Shown here: positions 28,533 through 39,207 of the stretch, piece after piece
Layout: each line of letters opens with the position of its first letter
Numbering within the stretch: position 1 is the stretch's first letter
Position numbers and translations under genes: made by a program
Source of the DNA: Salipiger pallidus
GTDB taxonomy: Bacteria; Pseudomonadota; Alphaproteobacteria; Rhodobacterales; Rhodobacteraceae
DNA: 64,000 nt
Assembly (NCBI RefSeq): GCF_014643635.1
Contig: NZ_BMJV01000007.1
Coordinates: 71,736 to 135,735 of the forward strand
Direction of reading: 5' to 3'
The notes under the pieces: generated by a model
Seen by the model: the letters and a program-made list of their open reading frames with translations, nothing else
Databases searched by the model: none
What the model was told of the DNA's origin: nothing

Positions 28533-28982
28533 TCAGCCCGGAAGCACGCCGGTTTCCACGTAGCGCAGGATCGACACCACCTCTTCGGGGGTGCGGGTCA
28601 CCGCGAGGGCGGCGGCGTCCACTTCCTTGAGGGCGTGATCGTGTTCCGGCGGCTGCAGGATGATGAGCGACTTGCCCAGCGCCGCGGCCATGCCCGCATC
28701 GAAGGCGGCGTTCCACTGCTTGTATTTCTCACCGAAGCGCACGACGATCACGTCCGCGTCGGCGATGGCCTTGCGGGTGCGGATGGCGTTGATCTGCGCG
28801 CCCTTGCGGTCATGCCAGAACTTGTCCGCCTCGGCCCCGAGGATCGCCACGCCGCAATCGTCGCTGGCGTCATGGTCGGTCACCGGCGAGGTGAAGTAAA
28901 GGTCGAGCCCGCGCGCGCCGGAGATGATTTTCTCGCGCCAGTCGGTGTGGATCTCGCCCGAGAGGTAGATGTTGAGGGCCAT
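28533..28982 (-). CDS. ytoQ: YtoQ family protein
   Basis: 149 residues. It starts [20 protein letters not shown], then has [20 protein letters not shown] and [20 protein letters not shown], typical of YtoQ. The fold resembles nucleoside 2-deoxyribosyltransferases, but the reaction is not established. ATG 28982 has GGAAAGGACGCCGCA upstream. It lies 150 bases downstream of the dehydrogenase gene, with a terminator between. Confidence 0.85.
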   Translation of the reverse strand: MALNIYLSGEIHTDWREKIISGARGLDLYFTSPVTDHDASDDCGVAILGAEADKFWHDRKGAQINAIRTRKAIADADVIVVRFGEKYKQWNAAFDAGMAAALGKSLIILQPPEHDHALKEVDAAALAVTRTPEEVVSILRYVETGVLPG

Positions 28983-29073
28983 TGCGGCGTCCTTTCCGGT
29001 GAACTGCGTGTTGCTCCAAGTGATAGGACGGATGTCCGCCGGGACCAACCCGGGACGGCATGTAGACGGCATG

Positions 29074-29107
29074 GAAAAGGGGCGCGGCCACCGCTGGCCA
29101 CGCCCCT
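29074..29107 (-). terminator. Terminator after the dimethylglycine dehydrogenase-like gene
   Basis: On the minus strand GGGGCGTGGCCA pairs with TGGCCGCGCCCC around a short loop and is followed by TTTTCC, 24 bases after the stop codon. Confidence 0.85.
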
Positions 29108-29131
29108 CCTGTTCGCCACGTCGACCGGCAA

Positions 29132-31633
29132 TCAGCCGTCGATACGGATCCGGGCGTTGGAGGGATCGAAGGGGCTGTCCTCGGTCACTTCCGCATCCCA
29201 CATCTCGTCCATGATCAGCACCTTGAGCTTGGTCCCCGGCACGGCATGCTCAGGTTTGACGTAGCCCATGCCGATGGCCTTGCCGAAGGCCACCGAATAG
29301 CCGCCCGAAGTGAGACGCCCCACCTTGGTGTCGCCCAGGTACAGCGCCTCGCGGCCCCACGGATCGGCATCTTCCGGTCCGTCGATAAGCACGGTGATGC
29401 ACTTGGAACGGATGCCGGTGGCTTCCATCTCGGCCTTGCCGAAGAAGTCCTTCGACAGGTCAACGAAGCGCGGCAGGTCCGCCTCGAGCGGGGTCGCGTC
29501 GCGGCCAAGTTCGTGACCGTAGGCACGGTAGCTCTTTTCCATGCGCAGCCAGTTCTGGGCACGGGCGCCCACCGGCTTCAGCCCATGCTTTTCGCCCACC
29601 GACATCAGCAGATCCCACAGGTAGTTCTGCATCTCGATCGGGTGGTGCAGTTCCCAGCCAAGCTCGCCGGTGTAGGCCACGCGGATGGCACGGATCGGGC
29701 ACATGCCCAGTTCGATGTCGCGCATGGAGAGCCACGGGAAGCGCTTGTTGGACAGCACGGTGTCCGGCGAGGCATCCTTGACCAGCTCATTGAGCAACGC
29801 GCGGGCGTTGGGACCGGCAAGGGCGAAGACGCCCCATTGGGTGGTCACGTCCTGAATGTGGAAATACCCGTGATCGAAGCCGAAATCCTCGGCGGATTTC
29901 ATCAGGTAATCCTGGTCGTAGGCATGCAGGCCACCGGCGGAGACGAGGTAGTATTCGTCCTCGGCGATGCGCACGATGGTGTATTCCGTGCGGGTGGTGC
30001 CCTTTGCCGACAGCGCGTAGGTCAGGTTGATGCGGCCCACCTTGGGCAGCTTGTTGCAGGTCAGGTGATCGAGGAACGCGGTCGCGCCGGGGCCCTTGAC
30101 CACATGCTTGGCAAAGGCAGTCGCATCGACAAGGCCGACGGTTTCGCGCACGGCCTTGGCCTCGGCCTCGGCGTATTGCCACCAGCCGCCGCGACGGAAG
30201 CTGCGGGCGTCATGGTCGAAGCTGTCCGGCGCATCGAGCGGGCCATAGTAGTTCGGACGCTCGAACCCGTTGACCACGCCGAACTGGGCGCCAAGCTTTT
30301 TCTGGCGCTCGTAGGCGGGTCCGGTGCGCAGGGGGCGGCAGTTCGGACGCTCTTCGTCCGGATGGTGCAGGATGTAGACGTGCTCGTAGGCTTCCTCGTT
30401 CTTGCGCGCCGCGTACTCGGTGGTCATCCAGTCCTGACCATAGCGCTTGGGATCGAGCGAACCCATGTCGATCTCGGCCTCGCCTTCGGTCATTAGCTGG
30501 GCAAGGTAGTAGCCAGTGCCACCCGCGGCGGTGATGCCGAAGCTGAAGCCTTCAGCCAGCCACATGTTGCGCAGACCCGGCGCCGGGCCGACCAGCGGGT
30601 TGCCGTCGGGGGTGTAGCAGATCGGGCCGTTAAAATCGTCCTTGAGGCCAACGGTCTCGGAGGACGGGATGCGGTTGATCATCGACATGTACTCTTCCTC
30701 GATCCGCTCGAGGTCGAGCGGGAAGAGGTCGGCACGGAAGCTGTCGGGCACGCCGTATTCGAACCGCGCCGGAGCATTGAGCTCGTAAGGGCCAAGGATC
30801 CAGCCACCGCGCTCTTCGCGGACGTACCACTTGGCGTCCGCATCGCGCAGCACAGGGTGCTGTTCGTTGGTCTTGCGCCATTCCACGAGCGCGGGGTCGG
30901 GTTCGGTCACGATGAACTGGTGCTCGACCGGGATCGCCGGGGTCTTGATGCCCAAGAGCTTGGCGGTGCGCTGTGCGTGGTTGCCGGTGGCGGTCACGAC
31001 GTGCTCGGCTTTGATGACGACGGTTTCCTCGGTGGGCACGAGGTTGCCGCCCTTCTCGGCGGTGCGGGTGACGGTCACTTCCCAGTGATCATCCTTCCAC
31101 TCGTAGCCGTCGACCTGCCACTTGCGCTCGATGATGACGCCGCGCTGACGGGCCCCCTTGGCCATCGCCATGGTGACGTCCGCCGGGTTGATGTAGCCGT
31201 CGGTGGGGTGGTAAAGCGCGCCTTCCAGCCCGTCCACGTTGACCAGCGGCCAGCGCTCCTTGATCTGCGCGGGGGTCATGAACTCGTGCGGGATGTCGCA
31301 GGTGTGCGCGGTGGTGGAGTAGAGACGGTATTCGTCCATCCGCTCCTTGGTCTGGGCCATGCGCAGGTTGCCCACCACGAAGAAGCCCGCGTCGAGGCCG
31401 GTTTCCTCCTCGAGCGTCTTGTAGAACTTGATCGAGTAGTCGTGGATGTGGGTCGTGGCATACGACATGTTGAAGTAGGGCAGCAGACCGGCGGCATGCC
31501 AGGTCGACCCCGAGGTGAGCTCGTCCCGTTCGAGCAGCATCACATCGGACCAGCCTGCGCGGGCAAGGTGGTAGGCAATCGAGGTTCCGACGGCACCGCC
31601 GCCGACAACCAGTGCTTTGACTTCAGTCTTCAT
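29132..31633 (-). CDS. FAD-dependent oxidoreductase with GcvT domain (dimethylglycine/sarcosine dehydrogenase-like)
   Basis: An 833-residue two-domain enzyme. The N-terminal DAO-type FAD domain begins ALVVGGGAVGTSIAYHLARA, with SGSTWHAAGLLPYF and the late AEGFSFGITAAGGTGYYLAQ. The C-terminal half is a GcvT/aminomethyltransferase domain (about residue 430 onward) with GPNARALLNELV and VAYTGELGWELHHPIEMQ. Enzymes of this plan oxidatively demethylate dimethylglycine or sarcosine and pass the one-carbon unit to tetrahydrofolate. Which amine is used cannot be told. It is a single-gene unit, with a terminator after it and paired dyads upstream. Confidence 0.9.
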   Translation of the reverse strand: MKTEVKALVVGGGAVGTSIAYHLARAGWSDVMLLERDELTSGSTWHAAGLLPYFNMSYATTHIHDYSIKFYKTLEEETGLDAGFFVVGNLRMAQTKERMDEYRLYSTTAHTCDIPHEFMTPAQIKERWPLVNVDGLEGALYHPTDGYINPADVTMAMAKGARQRGVIIERKWQVDGYEWKDDHWEVTVTRTAEKGGNLVPTEETVVIKAEHVVTATGNHAQRTAKLLGIKTPAIPVEHQFIVTEPDPALVEWRKTNEQHPVLRDADAKWYVREERGGWILGPYELNAPARFEYGVPDSFRADLFPLDLERIEEEYMSMINRIPSSETVGLKDDFNGPICYTPDGNPLVGPAPGLRNMWLAEGFSFGITAAGGTGYYLAQLMTEGEAEIDMGSLDPKRYGQDWMTTEYAARKNEEAYEHVYILHHPDEERPNCRPLRTGPAYERQKKLGAQFGVVNGFERPNYYGPLDAPDSFDHDARSFRRGGWWQYAEAEAKAVRETVGLVDATAFAKHVVKGPGATAFLDHLTCNKLPKVGRINLTYALSAKGTTRTEYTIVRIAEDEYYLVSAGGLHAYDQDYLMKSAEDFGFDHGYFHIQDVTTQWGVFALAGPNARALLNELVKDASPDTVLSNKRFPWLSMRDIELGMCPIRAIRVAYTGELGWELHHPIEMQNYLWDLLMSVGEKHGLKPVGARAQNWLRMEKSYRAYGHELGRDATPLEADLPRFVDLSKDFFGKAEMEATGIRSKCITVLIDGPEDADPWGREALYLGDTKVGRLTSGGYSVAFGKAIGMGYVKPEHAVPGTKLKVLIMDEMWDAEVTEDSPFDPSNARIRIDG

Positions 31634-33037
<1,404 letters not shown>

Positions 33038-33071
33038 TCGACGGCGGCGTCTGCCCACGGGACATGGGTGA

Positions 33072-34010
33072 ATGGCCAGGAACGGATCAAGCTCTGACGA
33101 TTACGCGGGGCCGCTGAAGCGTCTGCTTCTGGCGGTTCTCGTGCTGTGCCTCGTGGGCCTCTTCATCTTCTGGCGGATCGACAGCCCGCGGATGGAGCGG
33201 TTTCGTGCGCAGGTCATCGACCGGGTGCTGCCCGGCTTCGACTGGGCCATGGCCCCGGTCACCGGCACCGTGCGCATCCTGCGCGATTTCCAGAGCTACC
33301 AGCGCATCCACGAGCAAAACCAAGAGCTGCGCCGCGAGCTGCGCCAGATGACCGCCTGGAAAGAGGCCGCCCTGCAGCTGGAGCAGGAGAACGCCCGGCT
33401 GCGCGATCTCAACAACGTGCGGCTCGATGCGCGGCTGACCTACATCACCGGCGTGGTGCTGGCCGACAGCGGCTCGCCCTTCCGGCAATCGGTGCTGATC
33501 AACGTGGGCAGCCGCGACGGCATCGTCGATGGCTGGGCCACCATGGACGGCATCGGCCTCGTGGGGCGGGTGTCGGGCGTGGGGCCGAACACTTCCCGCG
33601 TGATCCTGCTGACCGATGCCACCAGCCGCATCCCGGCGGTGATCCAGCCCTCGGGGCAACGCGCGCTCATCACCGGCGACAATTCCGCCGCCCCGCCCAT
33701 CGACTTCCTAGAGGATGACGACCAGGTGCGGCCCGGCGATCGCATCGTGACCACCGGCGACGGCGACGTGTTCCCCCCGGGGCTGCTCATCGGGCAGGTG
33801 GCCGAGGATCCGGGCGGGCGCCTTCGGGTGCGCCTTGCCGCCGATTACGAACGGCTGGAATTCCTGCGGGTGCTGCGAGACCACGGCGCGCGGCGGGTGA
33901 ATGCCCCCTCCGCCCTCGTGCTGCCCGAGGTGCCCCCCGGCACCGAGGATACGGCCATCGAGGCGCTGCCCACCCTCGACACAGACAGCGCAGATCAGCC
34001 TGATGGCTGA
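33072..34010 (+). CDS. mreC: Rod shape-determining protein MreC
   Basis: 312 residues with an N-terminal membrane helix (about residues 17-34, LLAVLVLCLVGLFIFWRI), a coiled coil (about 75-110, HEQNQELRRELRQMT) and a periplasmic beta-barrel domain with VINVGSRDGI-like and LVGRVSGVGPNTSRVILLTD phrases. It links cytoplasmic MreB to periplasmic wall enzymes. It overlaps mreD by 8 bases. The C-terminal tail is Pro/Glu/Asp-rich. Confidence 0.95.
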   Translation: MARNGSSSDDYAGPLKRLLLAVLVLCLVGLFIFWRIDSPRMERFRAQVIDRVLPGFDWAMAPVTGTVRILRDFQSYQRIHEQNQELRRELRQMTAWKEAALQLEQENARLRDLNNVRLDARLTYITGVVLADSGSPFRQSVLINVGSRDGIVDGWATMDGIGLVGRVSGVGPNTSRVILLTDATSRIPAVIQPSGQRALITGDNSAAPPIDFLEDDDQVRPGDRIVTTGDGDVFPPGLLIGQVAEDPGGRLRVRLAADYERLEFLRVLRDHGARRVNAPSALVLPEVPPGTEDTAIEALPTLDTDSADQPDG

Positions 34011-34542
34011 CCGTCGTCCCGCCCGGGTCTGGGCCATGCGCGCGGCCTTCTGCGGTCTTGCTGTGCTGGTGATGTTCTACCACCTGCTGCCGCTGGACAT
34101 GATGCCGCCGCTCTATGCCGGTCCGGACCTGCTGACCGCCATGTGCTTTGCCTGGGTGCTGCGCCGCCCCGACTACGTGCCAGCGCTTCTTGTGGCCGCC
34201 GTGATGCTGCTGGCGGACATCCTGTTCCAGCGGCCGCCGGGCCTATGGTCGGCACTGGTCCTGCTCGCGACCGAGTTCCTGAAATCGCGCGACCGGCGGG
34301 ACCGGGAAAGCACCTTCGTGCTGGAATGGATCGCGGTGGCCACCACGCTGGCCACGATCACGATCCTGTACCGGCTGGCGCTTGCCCTCTTGATCGTGCC
34401 GACAGGTTCGTCTTTCCTGTCGTTGATGCGATACGCCATGACTGTGATCTGCTATCCTCTGGTGGTCATCGTATCGCAATACCTGCTTGGCGTGAGACGC
34501 CTCGCGCCAGGCGATTTCGACCACTCCGGCAAACGCCTCTGA
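34003..34542 (+). CDS. mreD: Rod shape-determining protein MreD
   Basis: 179 residues, mostly membrane helices (YHLLPLDMMPPLYAGPDLLT, VPALLVAAVMLLADILFQRP). Sequence identity to the family is always low; position between mreC and mrdA and topology support the call. The start ATG 34003 overlaps the mreC 3' end by 8 bases. Confidence 0.9.
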   Translation: MADRRPARVWAMRAAFCGLAVLVMFYHLLPLDMMPPLYAGPDLLTAMCFAWVLRRPDYVPALLVAAVMLLADILFQRPPGLWSALVLLATEFLKSRDRRDRESTFVLEWIAVATTLATITILYRLALALLIVPTGSSFLSLMRYAMTVICYPLVVIVSQYLLGVRRLAPGDFDHSGKRL

Positions 34543-34553
34543 GGACCGAGCCC

Positions 34554-36473
34554 ATGAGACGCACCCCCAAGGACACCGCCGACAGCGCCCGCCGCATCAC
34601 CCGCCGCGGGCTGCTTCTGGGCACCGCGCAGCTGGCCTTTGCCGGGGCTCTGGGGCTGCGCATGCGCTACATGCAGGTGGATCAGGCCGACGAATTCCGC
34701 CTGCTGGCGGAAGAGAACCGCATCAACATCCACCTCATCCCGCCCTCGCGCGGACGGATCTTCGACCGCAACGGCCAGACCATCGCCGAGAACGAACCCA
34801 CCTACCGCATCACCATGCGGCGCGAGGATGCCGGCGATCTCGAGGATACGGTGGCGCGCCTTGCGCAGCTGGTGGACCTTGACGAGGCATCGGTGGCACG
34901 CGCGCTCGAGGAAATGCGCACCTCGCCGCCCTTCCTGCAGGTGACGGTGGCCGACCGCGTCAGCTGGGAGGAGATCTCCCGCGTGGCCGTCAACGCCCCT
35001 GCCCTGCCCGGCGTCACGCCGGAGGTGGGGCTGTCGCGCTTCTACCCGCAGCACGAGACCTTCGCCCACGTGGTGGGCTACGTCGGCCCGGTGTCCGAAC
35101 GCGATCTCGAGAAATACGAAGACCCCGAACCGGTTCTGCGCATCCCGCGCTTCCAGATCGGCAAGGTCGGGATCGAGACCAAGTTCGAGGAACAGCTGCG
35201 CGGCGGTGCCGGGGCCAAGCGCGTCGAGGTCAACGCCGTGGGCCGCGTCATGCGCGAGCTCGACCGCCGCGAAGGCACGGCGGGGGACGACCTGCAACTC
35301 ACACTCGACAGTGAGCTGCAGGATTACATCAAGGCGCGGCTGGGCCATGAAAGCGCCAGCGCCGTGGTGATGGACGTGGAGAGCGGCGACATCCTCGCCA
35401 TCGCCTCGTCGCCGTCCTACGACCCCAACAAATTCGTGCGGGGAATCTCGGTCGCGGATTATTCCGTACTTCGCGAGAACAACCACCGCCCGCTGGCCTC
35501 GAAGACCGTGCAGGACGCCTATCCTCCCGGCTCGACCTTCAAGATCATCACCGCGCTCGCGGGGCTCGAGGCCGGTGTGATCGGCCCGGACGACACGGCC
35601 TATTGCCCGGGCCACCTCGAACTGGGCTCGCGCCGGTTCCACTGCTGGAAGCGGTCGGGCCATGGTCGGGTGAACCTTGAACAAAGCCTGCGCGACAGCT
35701 GCGATGTCTATTACTACGAGCTGGCCATGAAGGTCGGGATCGAGAACATCGCCGCCATGGGTCGCAAGATGGGTCTTGGTTCGGCGCCGGATGTGCCGAT
35801 GTCGGCGGTGACCTCCGGGCTGATGCCCGACAAGGACTGGAAGCGGCGCGAACGTGGCGCCGAGTGGCTGGTGGGCGATACCGTGAACGCCTCAATCGGC
35901 CAGGGCTTCGTGCTGACCTCGCCGCTGCAGCAGGCGATCATGACCGCACGCCTTGCAACGGGGCGCAAGATCGAGCCGCGCCTCGTGCGCAGCATCGGTG
36001 GGCAGGACACCCCGATCACCGGGGGCGAGCCGCTGGACATCGACCCGCTGCACCTGCGCTATGTCCGCAAGGGCATGGACAGCGTGGTGAACTCCAGCCG
36101 AGGCACCGCCCGCCGGTCGCGTATCGTCGCGGACGGCATGCAGATGGCTGGAAAAACCGGCACCAGCCAGGTGCGCAACCGCGTGGTTCGCAACTCGGAC
36201 GTGCCGTGGGAGGAACGCGACCACGCGCTCTTCATCTCCTACGCGCCGGTAGTGAATCCGCGCATCGCAGTGGCGGTGGTGATCGAGCACGGCGGCGGCG
36301 GCTCGTCCGCTGCGGCGCCCGTCGCTCGGGACATCATGCTTCAGGCGCTCTACAATGGCACGCCCCCGCTCGAGGCCTACCCGGCTTCGGAACGCGAGGG
36401 CGCGCGACAACTGCAGGAACGCATCGAGGCCGAACGCACCGCCCGCGCCCGGGCCGAGGGGCGCCGCGCATGA
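34554..36473 (+). CDS. mrdA: Penicillin-binding protein 2 (elongasome transpeptidase)
   Basis: A 639-residue class B PBP that cross-links lateral-wall peptidoglycan. It has an N-terminal anchor (LLLGTAQLAFAGALGLRMRY), a pedestal domain starting RGRIFDRNGQTIAENEPTY, and transpeptidase motifs S-x2-K (PGSTFKI), S-x-N-type (RDSCDVYYYE, giving SCD) and KTGTSQV. All three catalytic motifs are intact. ATG 34554 follows GAGGACCGAGCCC. It overlaps rodA by ATGA, so synthesis of transpeptidase and glycosyltransferase is coupled. Confidence 0.96.
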   Translation: MRRTPKDTADSARRITRRGLLLGTAQLAFAGALGLRMRYMQVDQADEFRLLAEENRINIHLIPPSRGRIFDRNGQTIAENEPTYRITMRREDAGDLEDTVARLAQLVDLDEASVARALEEMRTSPPFLQVTVADRVSWEEISRVAVNAPALPGVTPEVGLSRFYPQHETFAHVVGYVGPVSERDLEKYEDPEPVLRIPRFQIGKVGIETKFEEQLRGGAGAKRVEVNAVGRVMRELDRREGTAGDDLQLTLDSELQDYIKARLGHESASAVVMDVESGDILAIASSPSYDPNKFVRGISVADYSVLRENNHRPLASKTVQDAYPPGSTFKIITALAGLEAGVIGPDDTAYCPGHLELGSRRFHCWKRSGHGRVNLEQSLRDSCDVYYYELAMKVGIENIAAMGRKMGLGSAPDVPMSAVTSGLMPDKDWKRRERGAEWLVGDTVNASIGQGFVLTSPLQQAIMTARLATGRKIEPRLVRSIGGQDTPITGGEPLDIDPLHLRYVRKGMDSVVNSSRGTARRSRIVADGMQMAGKTGTSQVRNRVVRNSDVPWEERDHALFISYAPVVNPRIAVAVVIEHGGGGSSAAAPVARDIMLQALYNGTPPLEAYPASEREGARQLQERIEAERTARARAEGRRA

Positions 36474-37609
36474 GCTATCTCGAATACGCAGTCAAGACGA
36501 CGCCCAGTGGCTGGCGCAAGATCTTCTACATCAACTGGCCGCTGGTGCTGCTGCTGACGGCGGTGGCCAGCGTAGGTTTCCTGATGCTGTACTCCGTCGC
36601 GGGCGGCGAGCTTGGCACCTGGGCCGAGCCGCAGATGAAGCGATATGCGCTTGGCCTTGCCGCCATGTTCCTTGTGGCGCTGGTGCCAATCTGGCTGTGG
36701 CGCAACCTGTCGGTGGTGATCTACCTCGCGGCGCTTGCGCTGCTGGTGGGGGTTGAGCTTTTCGGCACCGTCGGCATGGGCGCGCAGCGCTGGATCGACC
36801 TCGGGGTGATCCGCCTGCAGCCGTCCGAGATCATGAAGGTCGCTCTCGTGATGGTGCTTGCCGCCTATTACGACTGGCTGCCCATGAAAAGGGTATCGAA
36901 CCCGATCTGGGTGCTGGCGCCCATCGTGCTGATCCTCGCGCCCACCGCGCTGACGCTGATCCAGCCCGACCTCGGCACCGCACTGCTGCTGCTGATCTCG
37001 GGCGCGCTGATGATGTTCCTCGCCGGGGTGCACTGGCTCTATTTCGCAGTGGTGGCCGCTGGAGGCGTCGGCGCGGTCTACTCGGTGTTCCTGTCGCGAG
37101 GGACCGACTGGCAACTGCTCAAGGATTACCAGTTCCGCCGCATCGACACGTTCCTCGATCCCTCCACCGACCCGCTTGGCGCGGGCTACCACATCACCCA
37201 GGCCAAGATCGCCATGGGTTCGGGAGGGTGGACCGGGCGCGGCTTCATGCAAGGCACGCAATCGCGGCTGAACTTCCTGCCGGAAAAGCACACTGACTTC
37301 ATCTTCAACACGCTGGCCGAGGAATTCGGCTTTGTCGGGGGGATGTCCCTGTTGGTCCTCTACGTGCTGGTGCTGGTGTTCTGCATCATCGCGGCGCTTC
37401 AGAACCGTGACCGCTATTCATCGCTGCTGATCCTGGGCGTAGGGCTGACCTTCTTCCTGTTCTTCGCGGTGAACATGTCGATGGTCATGGGCCTCGCCCC
37501 GGTCGTCGGCGTGCCGCTGCCGCTGGTCAGCTACGGCGGCTCGGCCATGCTGGTGCTGATGATCGCCTTCGGCCTCGTGCAGAGCGCCCATGTTCACCGC
37601 CCCCGCTGA
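36470..37609 (+). CDS. rodA: RodA, SEDS-family peptidoglycan glycosyltransferase
   Basis: A 379-residue membrane protein with about ten helices that polymerises lipid II with PBP2. SEDS features include GAQRWIDLGVIRLQPSEIMK, LIQPDLGTALLLL, LPEKHTDFIFNTLAEEFGFV and the end VPLPLVSYGGSAMLVLM. The conserved Asp expected in the catalytic loop region (QPDLG) is present. The start overlaps mrdA. Last gene of the rod-shape operon; the hydroxypyruvate reductase gene follows after 29 bases and could be read through. Confidence 0.96.
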   Translation: MSYLEYAVKTTPSGWRKIFYINWPLVLLLTAVASVGFLMLYSVAGGELGTWAEPQMKRYALGLAAMFLVALVPIWLWRNLSVVIYLAALALLVGVELFGTVGMGAQRWIDLGVIRLQPSEIMKVALVMVLAAYYDWLPMKRVSNPIWVLAPIVLILAPTALTLIQPDLGTALLLLISGALMMFLAGVHWLYFAVVAAGGVGAVYSVFLSRGTDWQLLKDYQFRRIDTFLDPSTDPLGAGYHITQAKIAMGSGGWTGRGFMQGTQSRLNFLPEKHTDFIFNTLAEEFGFVGGMSLLVLYVLVLVFCIIAALQNRDRYSSLLILGVGLTFFLFFAVNMSMVMGLAPVVGVPLPLVSYGGSAMLVLMIAFGLVQSAHVHRPR

Positions 37610-37638
37610 CAGACCTTTCCCCACCAACCGGAAGACTC

Positions 37639-38559
37639 ATGACCAATATCCTCTTCGCCGCCGGTGCCCAGCGCTGGACCACCTACGAGCCGCTGCTGCG
37701 CGCGGAACTGCCCGATGCCACCATCGCCTGCGATCTGCCTCCGGAAGAAGTTGATTACATCGTCTACGCCCCCGGCTCCGAGGTGCAGGATTTTACTCCC
37801 TTCACCCGGCTCAAGGCGGTTCTGAACCTCTGGGCGGGGGTGGAAAACGTCACGGGCAACGACACCCTCAAGGTGCCGCTGGCCCGTATGGTCGACACCG
37901 AAGGGCTGACCCAGGGCATGGTGGAATATGTCACCGGCCACGTGCTGCGCCATCATCTCGGGATGGATCGCTTCATCAACCAGCCCCTCGAGGGCTGGGG
38001 CCAGGAGGCACCGCCGCTGTCAGCGGATCGCCCGGTGACCATCCTCGGGCTCGGCACGCTGGGCAGCGCCTGCGCCGCCGCCATCGCCGCGCTCGGCTTC
38101 CCGGTGACGGGCTGGTCGCGCACGCCGCGAGATGTGCCCGGCATCACCTGCCTGCACGGCGCCGACGGCCTCGACACCGCCCTGCGCAGCGCCGAGATCC
38201 TCGTGCTTCTGCTGCCGCACACCCCTGCCACGCGCAACCTCATGGACGCCGCGGCAATCGCGAAGCTGCCGAAGGGTGCTGCCATCGTGAACCCCGGCCG
38301 CGGCCAGCTCATCGATGATGACGCTTTGCTGGCGGCACTGGACTCCGGCCAACTGTCGCATGCCACGCTGGACGTTTTCCGCACCGAACCGCTGCCCGAG
38401 GATCACCCCTTCCGCAGCCACCCCAAGGTAACCCCCACGCCCCACATCGCCGCTTTCACCCGCGCCGAAACCGCCGCCCGCGTGATCGCAGGCAACGTGC
38501 GCCGGGGCGAAGCAGGCGAGCCGTTCGAGCATCTGGTCGACCGCGACGCAGGGTACTGA
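37639..38559 (+). CDS. ghrA: Glyoxylate/hydroxypyruvate reductase A (GhrA-like)
   Basis: A 306-residue D-2-hydroxyacid dehydrogenase that reduces glyoxylate or hydroxypyruvate with NAD(P)H. The N-terminal substrate half contains LKAVLNLWAGVENVTGND and ARMVDTEGLTQGMVEYV; the Rossmann motif is TILGLGTLGSACAAAIAALG, with the catalytic Arg in NPGRGQLIDD, Glu in RTEPLPEDHPF and His in TPHIAAFT. The GhrA subfamily lacks the longer N-terminal extension of PGDH. It directly follows rodA. Confidence 0.9.
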   Translation: MTNILFAAGAQRWTTYEPLLRAELPDATIACDLPPEEVDYIVYAPGSEVQDFTPFTRLKAVLNLWAGVENVTGNDTLKVPLARMVDTEGLTQGMVEYVTGHVLRHHLGMDRFINQPLEGWGQEAPPLSADRPVTILGLGTLGSACAAAIAALGFPVTGWSRTPRDVPGITCLHGADGLDTALRSAEILVLLLPHTPATRNLMDAAAIAKLPKGAAIVNPGRGQLIDDDALLAALDSGQLSHATLDVFRTEPLPEDHPFRSHPKVTPTPHIAAFTRAETAARVIAGNVRRGEAGEPFEHLVDRDAGY

Positions 38560-38574
38560 GATCTTCTTCTCTTG

Positions 38575-38620
38575 AAAAATACGCCGGGGGTCTCCGCAGG
38601 AGACGGGGGCAGCGCCCCCT
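38575..38620 (-). repeat. Two-hairpin intergenic repeat, copy 2
   Basis: On the minus strand: AGGGGGC-GCT-GCCCCC, then a hairpin GTCTCC-TGC-GGAGAC, then CCCCCGGCGTATTTTT. The outer hairpin and the CCCCCGG-N-TATTT tail match the copy at 23391-23441, while the middle hairpin differs in sequence but not in form. It sits between convergent ghrA and the thioesterase gene. Confidence 0.7.
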
Positions 38621-38811
38621 CCCCTGCCATCCGCCCTCGGCATGCCCCCCTGACGCGGCGCGGGCCTCATTCCGTGCCCGGCGGCACAGGCTTGATCTCG
38701 TAACTGGTGCGACACGGGCCTGGATTGGGGCGGGGTGCGGGCTTTGCCCGGTGTCGGCTGGGGTGCGGCCCACATCGAGGCAGTCCCCGGTTGATGGCAA
38801 GCCGAAGCGTC

Positions 38812-39207
38812 TCAGCTCCGGCGGTAGCGGAACACCCCGGTGCCCTTTGCCACCAGCATCCCGGTTTCGTCGTGCACCGCACCCTCGGCAAAGAAGGTGC
38901 TGCGCCCGCCGCCGGTCTTGCGGGCCTCGGCGATCAGTCGGGCGCCCTTGGCCTGCCCGATATACTGCACGTTGAGGGACAGTGTCAGCGCATGGATGCG
39001 CCCGCCGTCCTCGCCGGGCCAGCAGCCGCACAGGCCCATGGCCGCATCCAGCAGCGATGCAATCGCCCCGCCATGGGGCAGCCCCTGCCGGTTGCCGATG
39101 AACGCGGCGACGGGCATCTCGTAGCGGGCAAAGCCCTCGTCCCAGGCGGTCAGGTCGTACCCCAGGTGCAGCCCGAAGGCGCTGGTCGGCTCATTGAATT
39201 CGGTCAC
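38812..39207 (-). CDS. PaaI-type hotdog thioesterase
   Basis: 131 residues with a single hotdog domain. The helix motif NRQGLPHGGAIASLLDAAMG is the PaaI-family signature (HGG-x-n-D). It probably hydrolyses an acyl-CoA; the substrate is unknown. The start is GTG 39207, which overlaps the stop of the helicase gene (GTGA), so the two are translated together. Confidence 0.88.
   Translation of the reverse strand: MTEFNEPTSAFGLHLGYDLTAWDEGFARYEMPVAAFIGNRQGLPHGGAIASLLDAAMGLCGCWPGEDGGRIHALTLSLNVQYIGQAKGARLIAEARKTGGGRSTFFAEGAVHDETGMLVAKGTGVFRYRRS

Noticed and set aside
29132-31633. The GcvT-domain enzyme as a DMSP demethylase (DmdA)
   Set aside because: DmdA is a single GcvT-type domain of about 370 residues. 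This protein has a full N-terminal FAD domain and 833 residues, fitting dimethylglycine or sarcosine dehydrogenases.
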